A model generated the notes under the pieces. The model saw only the letters and a list, made by a program, of their open reading frames with translations. It was not told the origin of the DNA and searched no databases. The translations under genes and the position numbers were made by a program. Of a DNA stretch of 64,000 bases, positions 9,730-18,317 are shown one piece after another; position 1 is the stretch's first letter; each line of letters starts with the position of its first letter. Source of the DNA: Saccharomyces paradoxus (taxonomy: Eukaryota; Ascomycota; Saccharomycetes; Saccharomycetales; Saccharomycetaceae); NCBI RefSeq assembly GCF_002079055.1, contig NC_047491.1:434001-498000 (forward strand), read 5' to 3'.

Positions 9730-10194
9730 CTATCGCTTCGACGGTTCTCTCGTTATTCCGGGCGGTACGGTCAATCTCACACCACAGCGTGCTCTTGTGT
9801 GGCCAACCTGCTGACAAAATGAACACTTTATCTTATTCTTTTTCTTTTTACTACTCTTTTTGCTGGTTGCACCCTGAATAATATGTGTTGTATCTCCTTC
9901 TGTCCTTGCTTTAACCGGTATCAGAGCATATTTTTGATCATCTTTTTCCAAGATCTCTATGCCATTCCGCAGTACTTTGTCAAGAACACTAGTGTTCATC
10001 ACACTTCCTCCAGTACTTTCATGTAAGCCCAGTAGTAAGTTAATAAATTTCTCTAATTCTTTCAATTTATGCTCGTACTCAACCTGTAACTGTGATCCAT
10101 CTTTTTGCTTTGAAATAATCAACTTAGCCAGGGCATCCATAGCTTGTGATAACCTGACAATATCATTTTCAGTTTTATTTAATGATTTACACAT
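9730..10194 (-). CDS. YER137C: Uncharacterised protein with a CCHC zinc knuckle
   Basis: 154 residues; the order of neighbours identifies it as YER137C, whose function I do not know. The N-terminal half (about residues 1-60) is helical and looks like a short coiled coil. A Lys/Ser-rich linker (about residues 112-122) leads to [14 protein letters not shown], a C-x2-C-x4-H-x4-C zinc knuckle near residues 124-137. Such knuckles bind single-stranded nucleic acid in Gag proteins and in RNA-surveillance proteins like Air1/Air2 and Gis2, so RNA or ssDNA binding is a fair inference. The ATG at 10192-10194 is the first in frame. It lies divergently next to SCR1, with about 170 bp between them. Confidence 0.88.
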   Translation of the reverse strand: MCKSLNKTENDIVRLSQAMDALAKLIISKQKDGSQLQVEYEHKLKELEKFINLLLGLHESTGGSVMNTSVLDKVLRNGIEILEKDDQKYALIPVKARTEGDTTHIIQGATSKKSSKKKKNKIKCSFCQQVGHTRARCGVRLTVPPGITREPSKR

Positions 10195-10364
10195 TCCTTA
10201 TTATAACCACTCTCGGTCTCCTTTTAACAAACTTATGATAAACAGGTTGCATGTCCCCATCTCATCCCAAGGAAGCTTTTCATCAAAACTATTAAGCTTT
10301 TTTTTGGGTGAGAAAACTTGAATAAAAATAGCATACAAAAGGCGATACTTACATAAACGATGCT

Positions 10365-10882
10365 AGGCTGTAGTGGCTTTCTGGTGGGATGGGATACATT
10401 GGGAATTCTGGCCGAGGAACAAATCCTTCCTCGCGGCTAGACACGGATTGCACGCCCTTTGGGCAAGGGGTGGTTTTCTACTCCGCACCGTGCCCTGTTG
10501 TGGCAACCGCCTTTTCCCTGTCGTAAATTTGTCCTGGGCAGAGCTGTCTGCCTGGAGGCAGGGGAGTCCGGTCTGAAGTGTCCCAGCTAAAATAAATCGA
10601 TCTTTGCGGGCAGCCCGTTGGCAGGAGGCGTGAGGAATCCGTCTCTCTGTCTGGTGCGGCAAGGTAGTTCTGGGTCCCTTAGGGGCTCCACCTTCACCGC
10701 TGTTAGGGGAGTTTTATCCAGCGTCAGCAAAGGTGACCCGTGATGGAGGCGGCCGGGATAGCACATATCAGTCGGATAATCGTGCAAGTTGATCGTTTCG
10801 GCGGTTTAATTTGGCGGTGCCATCAGGATTTACTCGCACATTGTGCCATTCCCTTGGGAATGAGTGTATTCTGAACCATTTT
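10365..10882 (+). ncRNA. SCR1: SRP RNA (scR1)
   Basis: The sequence from AGGCTGTAGTGGCTTTCTGG to ...GAGTGTATTCTGAACC matches the S. cerevisiae scR1 RNA as I remember it over its full length of about 520 nt, with scattered substitutions. scR1 is the RNA scaffold of the signal recognition particle that targets nascent secretory proteins to the ER. It is strikingly GC-rich against its surroundings. It is made by Pol III with internal promoter elements, and the T8 run at 10879-10886 is the terminator. Short open frames overlapping it on both strands are by-products of its composition and are not genes. A solo delta lies 60 bp downstream. Confidence 0.96.
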
Positions 10883-10886
10883 TTTT
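10879..10886 (+). terminator. Pol III terminator of SCR1
   Basis: A run of eight T immediately after ...CTGAACCA, the expected RNA polymerase III stop for scR1. Confidence 0.85.
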
Positions 10887-10941
10887 GTATGTTTTATAGC
10901 TTATTCATCCTACAATAGTGTTAGTTAAACTAATTTGATTT

Positions 10942-11247
10942 TGAGAACTTGGTGAATAATTGGACAGTTGTTGGCATTCCATCATTGCTAAAGGCTATAA
11001 TATAGGTATACCGAATATACTAGAAGTTCTCCTCGAGGATATTGGAATCGACAAAAAGGTGTCGATAATTCTACATAATAATATTATTACCTCTTCTTCC
11101 GTTTTATATATTGTCATTCATTATTCTATAACATTATCAATCCTTGCATTTAAGCTTCCATTAAATTTCTCAATCTTTGTGCCATCCTCTTACACCGCAT
11201 GTGATAATATACTACTAAATAGATGATATCAGAATTTCATTCCAACA
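10942..11247 (-). mobile_element. Solo delta LTR between SCR1 and tRNA-Ile
   Basis: Minus strand from TGTTGGAATG (11247) to ...TCTCA (10942), about 306 bp, both ends present and slightly shorter than the other deltas. In the S288C reference this gene interval holds a full-length Ty1 (the systematic names YER137C-A/YER138C); here only this solo LTR and an older one at 11670-11998 are seen. Confidence 0.9.
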
Positions 11248-11484
11248 GATTTAATAACACAATCTTGTTCTTTTCGGGCAGAAATGGTGATCAAAAGCGC
11301 GTGTCAAAGTTTATCATCACTATCCTGTTCTATTTAGCTCACAATATTAGTAATCCCATGATTCAATCCTAAAACTTTTCATTCAAAAGCGTGCTCATGT
11401 AACGAACAGCAACAGATTCTGCGAGGCTAGCATAGCTAAGATACTCTCTTTGAATGCATAAAAACAGAACAATTTTTAAAAAAA

Positions 11485-11558
11485 TGGTCTCTAGCGGGAT
11501 CGAACCGCTGATCCCCGCGTTATTAGCACGGTGCCTTAACCAACTGGGCCAAGAGACC
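11485..11558 (-). tRNA. tI(AAU): tRNA-Ile(AAU)
   Basis: A 74-nt intron-less tRNA. The acceptor GGTCTCT pairs with AGAGACC, the discriminator is A, the anticodon loop reads GCTAATAAC (anticodon AAT) and the B box is GGTTCGATCCC. Delta remnants lie on both sides. Confidence 0.97.
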
Positions 11559-11669
11559 AAATTTCAATTCAACTGTTCGAGGAAGATAAATCACTAAGTA
11601 TGGGATGCAGGGAGAACTACTTTTCCTCGGGTTTGTTTCTGAATGGCAGTAGAATTTTATTAAAATAAA

Positions 11670-11998
11670 TGTGGACTACCGTCGGCCAGACTGGTAGTCG
11701 TTATATTATGATATCATCATATACGTCCGTTATAAGATAAGGCAGATTAACAGACCAGTAGAGCCAATTATCAAATCGTAATCTGATTTACTGGAAACTG
11801 CAACGCAAGGATTGACTATGTGATACGAAAATAAATGATAACGTATAAAACGAAAGAAAAAAAATAGTAATATAATTATGTAGAACTTTCGACTCCCTTA
11901 TGTAGATTTCCTGTGTCCTCGAAGAGAACTTCTAGAATATTCTGTGTGCCAATAATATTGCCTTGACAAAAAATGGAACTGAGACACCTATTCAACCT
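11670..11998 (+). mobile_element. Old degraded delta LTR upstream of tRNA-Ile
   Basis: Plus-strand delta landmarks are recognisable (catcatatacg, tactggaaactgcaacgcaa, gagaacttctagaatattct, aaaaaatggaactgagac) but much changed, and the 5' boundary is uncertain. It lies 110 bp upstream of tRNA-Ile, within the usual Ty1 target zone. Confidence 0.7.
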
Positions 11999-12559
11999 CC
12001 ATTGAATTAGCACACAAAAATCGTACTCTTAAGTTGCTGTACTAGTAATAAATCAAAAGATGAATGATTCTTTTTCAAGCACTTGGCTGTTGAATAGCAC
12101 CAGGATAAATATCTACCGTTCTGGATGCTAAATTCTCTCTCTATTGCTCTCCATTCGATGCTGGACAGTCGACTCCACTGTCATCGTCAAAAAAAATAAA
12201 AATAGTGCCGTCCTTCAGTAACATTTAATAGTTTCGATCCTCCTTTCATGACTCGGAATCAAAACGTTCGTATATGGATAGGACCTTTGGTGACCTTAGT
12301 AGAAACGTAGAGAATTGCTACATGATGCCTCAAGGAGTTTTATAAGTTCTAAAGCGCTATATTGTAGAATATTGTAAACTACATTCCGGCATATATAAAT
12401 AACAATATTTTTTCTCTTGGCGATGTAAAGTACTTTAGGTTACTTTTAAGCTATGGAGGAAATTGAAGAAATTTAAAAAGTCATGATAGTGAATAAACTG
12501 TTCTATACTAAATGAAACGTCCATACCTGTTCTAAATTGGTGAGCCTTGATGCAGCCGA
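11999..12559. other. Intergenic region downstream of RTR1, nothing recognised
   Basis: About 560 bp of AT-rich sequence between the delta remnant and the RTR1 stop. I see no ORF with coding character, tRNA or LTR. Confidence 0.5.
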
Positions 12560-13240
12560 TCAATCTTCCTTCGTGAAATCACCTAAAATGCTGGGATTAT
12601 TATTCTCAACAATTTTGATTTGTGCTAACCATTTCGATAAATCATCTTCCAACTCAGTATCTTTTTTATCCGTATTTCCACTATCAGGATCCAATCCTAA
12701 TTTTTTAAGGCCGGATATCAATGATTTGATATCTTCCTCTGATGCCTTTTCCCTTAGCAACTCCTCAAACAAGGTTACTTTGAAATCTATATCGTGCTTA
12801 TCCTGTTCAGGATCTTCAAATAAATGGACCCCTGTTCTTGCAAATAAAGCTTCATCAGATAGTTGCACTTGATAAAATTGGGAGCATCGAAAATGGAACT
12901 TACTGCAATAGTGTGATAAATATGCATACGGATTGTTTTCTAATAAAAATTTTTTAGTAGTGTCATTCATTGAAAAAGGATCACGTATCCTTTCTGGCGA
13001 TTTACCACAAAGGGGATATCCGCATCTTTTGTTTAGGTTCCTCTCATCTACTAGGTCTTGATACATATCTGGTGTAAGAAATCGGCCCAAATACTTCAAT
13101 GTTTTCTCATCCTTACATTCTGAATCACATAATAGGCCTATAATCTCTAAAGTTATAACTTCTGCTTCATGCATAGAAAGTTGCCTGTGCTTTTGGAAGG
13201 GGATTAACGCCGTTTCCTTTATATCTTCAATCGTCGCCAT
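12560..13240 (-). CDS. RTR1: RNA polymerase II CTD phosphatase Rtr1
   Basis: 226 residues, the same as S. cerevisiae Rtr1. It removes phosphate from the Pol II C-terminal repeat (Ser5, also reported for Tyr1) during the initiation-to-elongation transition and shuttles between nucleus and cytoplasm. The RPAP2/Rtr1 zinc-finger ligands are visible as Cys73, Cys78, Cys112 and His116 (CGYPLC and HYCSKFH). The C-terminal acidic helical part (about residues 150-226) is where most differences from the S288C protein fall. It is divergent from EMP65 with a 330-bp shared promoter. It is the first ATG in frame. Confidence 0.97.
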   Translation of the reverse strand: MATIEDIKETALIPFQKHRQLSMHEAEVITLEIIGLLCDSECKDEKTLKYLGRFLTPDMYQDLVDERNLNKRCGYPLCGKSPERIRDPFSMNDTTKKFLLENNPYAYLSHYCSKFHFRCSQFYQVQLSDEALFARTGVHLFEDPEQDKHDIDFKVTLFEELLREKASEEDIKSLISGLKKLGLDPDSGNTDKKDTELEDDLSKWLAQIKIVENNNPSILGDFTKED

Positions 13241-13570
13241 TTCTTATATTTGTTAACTTCGCTCTGCTTTTTCAAAGTTAGAATGTTGATATATGTATTC
13301 GAAACTGAAAATGTTTATGAATTGTTCAATTCTCCTCTCAATGTGCTTCCTCTTCACTTTTCCATTGCTTATGACCCACTTTTGGATGCTAACTGACTTT
13401 GTATTATAGTATTCCTATTTCGGACAAAAATATCGGAAAGATATAGAATAAGAAAATTAGTTAGTTACTTTTCAATATTACGATGCTATCTCTGAATCGA
13501 CCTGATCAATACAACAAGGCATCTATATAATTTGATTCCTACCAAGTAATTCAAGAAGATCAGCGCTCTC
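13241..13570. promoter_or_regulatory. Divergent promoter RTR1 / EMP65
   Basis: 330 bp between two divergent ATGs, so both genes must take their promoters from here. I see no factor site that I would name with confidence. A cagcgctctc segment precedes the EMP65 ATG. Confidence 0.5.
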
Positions 13571-15241
13571 ATGCAACACAAGGACACAGCAGTAGCGAAG
13601 GACACAACAAAAAAACGTTTACTGAGAAGGAATAGTGCGCCATCAGCTATACATATAATTTCACAATTGGACAAAAAGTGGTCCTTCCTATGGAATACCA
13701 TAGATAGACACAGCATTATTGAAGAGCAAGATAAAAGGAGTGATGCGAAAAGAGAAGAAGAACGAGAGGATGATTATGAGTTAGAACAATTACTGAACAT
13801 GGTAAGAATACCGATGTTCCTAGAAAAGTTCATGCTGTTTGCACTCTTAACAAGCTTGGACTGTTTTTTATATTACTTTACTGTATTACCGATACGACTG
13901 ATAAAAGGATATGTAAAGCAATTCAAGAGTCATCGTCAACATTATCGCCTACAACAAAGGTCCGGGCATAAGCATAAAATACCCTTTCGATATAAAGTAA
14001 CTTCTAGGGAATATAAAGAGAGATGTATGATTTTTATCATCGTGATTTCGTCCATTTTGTTGAGCAAACTAGACACTTCAAAACTGTATCACAGGATAAA
14101 ACGGCAAAGTGCAATGAAATTGTACATGCTATTCAGTGTGCTGGAAATGGCGGACAAAATGTTGGCAAGCTTGGGCCAAAGCTTGTTAACCGTTATGCTT
14201 TCTAGAAAAAACTCGCAACGGATATTACTGCATAGATGTTTGTTAGTGTCAATGAGCTTGATATATGTGACCATACACGGCTATGTATTGGTTTACCAGG
14301 CCATTTCACTAAACATAGCCGTGAATTCGTATTCAAATGCTCTGCTAACTTTATTACTATCTATGCAATTTGCAGAGATTAAATCATCCGTTTTAAAAAA
14401 ATTCGATAAAGAGGGATTTTTCCAAATTACCATTGCAGACGTGGTAGAAAGATTCAAGTTGACCCTATTATTGTCAATAACTGGTCTTAGAAACCTCCGG
14501 TCATGGACATCCTCACTATCGAACACTAGCATCAATTTCTGGAGCCCACGTTCTACATTGTCAGTTGTCATAAATATCCTTTGCGGGCCGATGGTAAGTG
14601 TAGTAGGGAGCGAAGTAATAGTGGATTGGGCCAAGCATGCCTACATTACAAAATTCAATCGGATACGTCCACAGATATATGATAAGTTCTATTATATATT
14701 ATACAGAGATTATTCCACTAGAACGCACAAATTAGAAGATAGATTGGGATTACCTTTACCCGCGTCCGTTGTTCTTTTCGTTGTAATGGTGAGGCCAACC
14801 CTTTTCAAGTCGCCAGAGTCTTCTTACCTTCCATCACTATTCAGGATCTTCTTCATGGGGGCATCAGTGTTTTTGCTAGCATTGCTGTCAAAATTCGTGC
14901 TAGATCTTATTTTAATCAAGTGGAGCAAACGCATAGGGCAACGGTTCAGGGACCAAGCTCTCAGTACCGCCGTAACAGAGGAAGAATACGTCCCAGGTTT
15001 ACTCTCGGGCGGTATGGGCAAGATCGACGTGGCTACAAGAATTGCATTACATTCTGACTATAACAAAGAGAATCAAATAGAGACACAAAGTGCATCGCCA
15101 ACGCGGAAAAGAGGAGATCCTTTAGCTGCTGGATGTATTCCTCCTAGCTTAAATGAGATGAGAAAACAGAAAGACTCCAAGAACCCACGATCGCTTGAAA
15201 ATGTCGCTCGCTATAAAATGGTATCGAAGAGAATATGGTAA
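13571..15241 (+). CDS. EMP65: ER membrane protein Emp65 (TAPT1 family)
   Basis: 556 residues, as in S. cerevisiae YER140W. The hydrophilic N terminus (about 1-75) is followed by a first membrane segment near residues 82-108 (FLEKFMLFALLTSLDCFLYY), further hydrophobic segments, the conserved TAPT1/DUF747 stretch with GPMVSVVGSEVIVDWAKHA in the middle, and a last hydrophobic block near 420-450. Emp65 forms an ER complex with the SUN-domain protein Slp1 that protects newly made soluble proteins from degradation (established for S. cerevisiae). The C-terminal tail is basic and probably cytosolic. The ATG gives the family length. Confidence 0.95.
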   Translation: MQHKDTAVAKDTTKKRLLRRNSAPSAIHIISQLDKKWSFLWNTIDRHSIIEEQDKRSDAKREEEREDDYELEQLLNMVRIPMFLEKFMLFALLTSLDCFLYYFTVLPIRLIKGYVKQFKSHRQHYRLQQRSGHKHKIPFRYKVTSREYKERCMIFIIVISSILLSKLDTSKLYHRIKRQSAMKLYMLFSVLEMADKMLASLGQSLLTVMLSRKNSQRILLHRCLLVSMSLIYVTIHGYVLVYQAISLNIAVNSYSNALLTLLLSMQFAEIKSSVLKKFDKEGFFQITIADVVERFKLTLLLSITGLRNLRSWTSSLSNTSINFWSPRSTLSVVINILCGPMVSVVGSEVIVDWAKHAYITKFNRIRPQIYDKFYYILYRDYSTRTHKLEDRLGLPLPASVVLFVVMVRPTLFKSPESSYLPSLFRIFFMGASVFLLALLSKFVLDLILIKWSKRIGQRFRDQALSTAVTEEEYVPGLLSGGMGKIDVATRIALHSDYNKENQIETQSASPTRKRGDPLAAGCIPPSLNEMRKQKDSKNPRSLENVARYKMVSKRIW

Positions 15242-15467
15242 GCTAAGATCCGCAATTATCGCTGGTTACGGTTTTCGGATATTTCGTATATTGCAAGGAG
15301 CGAAAAAAGAAACCCTGATTACTAAAAGGCCATTGTCTTGCTGTTTATAAGTTGCTTGCCTTTTGAAACATTTGATCTCTCCTTGATTGTTTATTTAATT
15401 TCCTATTGTTTCTTGTAAACTGTATTATATATAGTGCACAGCAACGAGGTTGTAACTACTATACGTC

Positions 15468-16928
15468 ATGCTTTTCAAAAACATAGAAGTAGGCAGACAG
15501 GCAGCTAAGCTGTTAACGAGGACCTCGAGCCGCTTAGCTTGGCAAAGCGTCACGGCCTCAAGAAACATGTCTTTCATTAGACAACAAATTAAGAAGGTTC
15601 CAGCATATAACTTTAGGACATCTGTGAGTACCCGTCTATTTTCTCTCTCTTCCCCTGTTTTGAGACCACATGTTGCTTCAGAATCAAACCCTATTATATC
15701 ACGTTTGAAAACTTCGAAGAACGTCGCTTACTGGCTGATAGGTACCTCTGGTTTGGTATTTGGTATTGTTGTTCTTGGTGGGTTGACTAGACTAACAGAA
15801 TCAGGGTTGAGTATTACTGAATGGAAACCTGTTACAGGTACGCTACCTCCTATGAACCAAAAGGAATGGGAAGAAGAATTTATCAAGTATAAAGAATCGC
15901 CAGAATTTAAATTATTGAACTCTCACATTGATTTGGACGAGTTTAAGTTTATTTTTTTCATGGAATGGATTCATAGACTGTGGGGTCGTGCTATCGGTGT
16001 CGTTTTTGTATTACCTGCAGTTTATTTTGCCATGTCTAAAAAAACTTCAGGCCATGTCAATAAGAGGTTGTTTGGTCTAGCAGGCTTATTGGGTTTACAA
16101 GGATTCGTCGGTTGGTGGATGGTGAAGTCTGGTCTTGATCAAGAGCAACTGGACGCAAGAAAATCAAAGCCTACCGTTTCTCAATATAGACTGACTACGC
16201 ACTTGGGTACCGCCTTCTTTTTGTACAGGGGTATGCTCTGGACTGGTTTAGAGATATTGAGAGAATGTAAATGGATAAAGAATCCTGTTCAAGCCATAAG
16301 CCTCTTCAAAAAATTGGATAATCCTGCAATTGGCCCAATGAGAAAGATCTCTCTAGCCTTACTGGCGGTATCTTTCCTAACCGCTATGAGTGGAGGTATG
16401 GTTGCCGGTTTAGACGCTGGTTGGGTTTACAACACTTGGCCAAAAATGGGTGAACATTGGTTCCCTAGTTCTCGTGAATTAATGGACGAAAACTTCTGCA
16501 GAAGAGAGGACAAGAAAGATTTATGGTGGAGGAATTTGCTAGAAAATCCGGTCACAGTTCAGCTGGTTCATAGAACATGTGCGTACGTTGCGTTTACATC
16601 GGTATTAGCTGCTCATATGTACGCTATCAAAAAGAAGGCGCTCATTCCAAGAAACGCGATGACCTCTTTGCATGTTATGATGGGTGTCGTTACTTTACAA
16701 GCCACCCTTGGTATTCTAACTATATTGTACCTAGTCCCAATCTCGTTAGCATCTATCCATCAAGCTGGTGCTTTGGCGTTGCTAACAAGTTCTTTGGTTT
16801 TTGCCTCTCAATTAAGGAAACCAAGAGCTCCAATGAGAAATATGATCATTACTTTGCCACATTCAAGCAAAGTAACCAGTGGGAAAATCCTAAGCGAAGC
16901 CTCTAAGCTAGCCTCAAAACCATTATAA
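15468..16928 (+). CDS. COX15: Heme A synthase Cox15
   Basis: 486 residues, equal to S. cerevisiae Cox15. It converts heme O to heme A in the mitochondrial inner membrane for cytochrome c oxidase, with ferredoxin Yah1 as electron donor. The first 60 or so residues are rich in Arg/Ser with few acids, a matrix-targeting presequence. About eight membrane segments follow, with the conserved GGLTRLTESGLSITEW loop and heme-ligand histidines in EWIHRLWGR, YRLTTHLGT, QLVHRTCA and SIHQAGA. The presequence has changed most against S288C; the membrane core is almost unchanged. Confidence 0.98.
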   Translation: MLFKNIEVGRQAAKLLTRTSSRLAWQSVTASRNMSFIRQQIKKVPAYNFRTSVSTRLFSLSSPVLRPHVASESNPIISRLKTSKNVAYWLIGTSGLVFGIVVLGGLTRLTESGLSITEWKPVTGTLPPMNQKEWEEEFIKYKESPEFKLLNSHIDLDEFKFIFFMEWIHRLWGRAIGVVFVLPAVYFAMSKKTSGHVNKRLFGLAGLLGLQGFVGWWMVKSGLDQEQLDARKSKPTVSQYRLTTHLGTAFFLYRGMLWTGLEILRECKWIKNPVQAISLFKKLDNPAIGPMRKISLALLAVSFLTAMSGGMVAGLDAGWVYNTWPKMGEHWFPSSRELMDENFCRREDKKDLWWRNLLENPVTVQLVHRTCAYVAFTSVLAAHMYAIKKKALIPRNAMTSLHVMMGVVTLQATLGILTILYLVPISLASIHQAGALALLTSSLVFASQLRKPRAPMRNMIITLPHSSKVTSGKILSEASKLASKPL

Positions 16929-17153
16929 TAGAACAAAGATATTCTAATGAGGATTAACACTTACTCCCTTTTCCCGCTTTGTCGCTTCAATCGTGAAATG
17001 GTACGTGTGATGGTATTCTTGTTATATGTCGGTATTCCTTCAAGACGCTGTAAATATGTACTTATTTGATGGGCATCACATATAACCATATTTGGTATAT
17101 TTATTTTTATTTTTTTTGCTTATATAAATGTCAGTAATACATGATATCTTAAG

Positions 17154-18044
17154 TTAAGACTTCACAAAATCCTTTTCTGCCTTCATCATGGCTTCCGTAT
17201 CCGTGCTCGAAAGTCTCCAAAGTATGAACATGAACACAGACCTATAAGGAGCAAATATTTCAGAGCATTTCTCCATTACATCATCGTCATATATCTTCCA
17301 ATTGTATTTTTTATGTTTTATCTTACTCTTTTTTACTACTTTCCTTTCACGCATTAGTTCTTTTTCCAGTTCTGGTTTATCTGAAAGATATTTTGAAAAA
17401 CCTCTAGCGATACCCAGATCTTCAGGAGCAAACACATCCATTCGTTTCAGTCCGGAAATCAAGAACATTTTAGCGCTCCATGGACCTATTCCCTTCACAT
17501 TCGTAACTAAGCTGTTAATCACTTCTTCATCGTTATCTTCTTGACTGAAAAGCTTTTCGACATCCTTATATCTTTCAGTAAAGTAGGCGGCAAGAGATTC
17601 CAGATATATCATTTTTCTTTTACTCAGTCCACATTTTGCAATCTTTGCACTTTTTACTGGATCTTTGAAGTCTTCGAATAGCACTTTATAGTCTGGAAAT
17701 GCACCACCATAGAGACTTACAACCCTTGCCTTGATACTTTTGGCTGCTAGACCACTAATCTGTTGAGACAAAATTGTACTTGCAAGCCTGATAAAATATT
17801 CCTCAAGTGTATCAGGGACTTGAGTCTCCTTTAAGTACAGCGTAAATTCGTTATTTTTAAGTAAGGGAAAAAGGGATGGATCTTTCTCCAAAATGTATTC
17901 GCAAGCCATATTGAACTTTTCTTCATGTCTAGCAATATATTCCTCAGGAAGAGCAACGTCTAGAGATGAGGATCCTAATTCCTTCACTATTTCCTTGACG
18001 CCGTCCGCTTTTATTAGCTCATCGTACCCTCTTTTTAGTTTCAT
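17154..18044 (-). CDS. MAG1: 3-methyladenine DNA glycosylase Mag1
   Basis: 296 residues, the S. cerevisiae length. It excises alkylated bases (3-methyladenine, 7-methylguanine), the first step of base-excision repair. It has the HhH-GPD fold: LSQQIS in the middle, the helix-hairpin-helix VKGIGPWSAKM, and the catalytic Asp209 in APEDLGIARG. I start at the ATG 18042-18044, which gives the family length. A further in-frame ATG lies 25 codons upstream (18117-18119) and would add a basic, acid-free leader; see findings. It is divergent from DDI1, and both genes are known to be induced by DNA damage through shared upstream elements. Confidence 0.97.
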   Translation of the reverse strand: MKLKRGYDELIKADGVKEIVKELGSSSLDVALPEEYIARHEEKFNMACEYILEKDPSLFPLLKNNEFTLYLKETQVPDTLEEYFIRLASTILSQQISGLAAKSIKARVVSLYGGAFPDYKVLFEDFKDPVKSAKIAKCGLSKRKMIYLESLAAYFTERYKDVEKLFSQEDNDEEVINSLVTNVKGIGPWSAKMFLISGLKRMDVFAPEDLGIARGFSKYLSDKPELEKELMRERKVVKKSKIKHKKYNWKIYDDDVMEKCSEIFAPYRSVFMFILWRLSSTDTEAMMKAEKDFVKS

Positions 18045-18317
18045 TGAGAGCAACTTCCCTCTTATCCCTCTTGCTTGTGAATACAATTTGAAAAGAAAAG
18101 TACAACATGTATTGGTCATATCTGAGCCCAGTGGCTCAGGCTCATTAATTTTATGAATGTCTCATTCCTTATGCAAGAATTCCTGTCGCGACCCCGCTCT
18201 GTAATTCATCGCCACCGAAAAGATGATATAATACCAAATGGTAGTATAAAATATGTGAGACAAAGAAGTATAGCTGACATAGGTAGGGAAGCACATATCA
18301 TACAAAATAGTGTAAAG
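18045..18317. promoter_or_regulatory. Shared divergent promoter MAG1 / DDI1
   Basis: 273 bp separate the two start codons. In S. cerevisiae these genes are co-regulated from this region after alkylation damage (established knowledge). Both genes have in-frame upstream ATGs inside it (18117-18119 on minus, 18153-18155 on plus). Confidence 0.75.

Noticed and set aside
10363-10787. Open frames on both strands in the GC-rich block after YER137C
   Set aside because: The block is the SCR1 RNA gene; the frames are by-products of its composition and have no protein similarity that I recognise.
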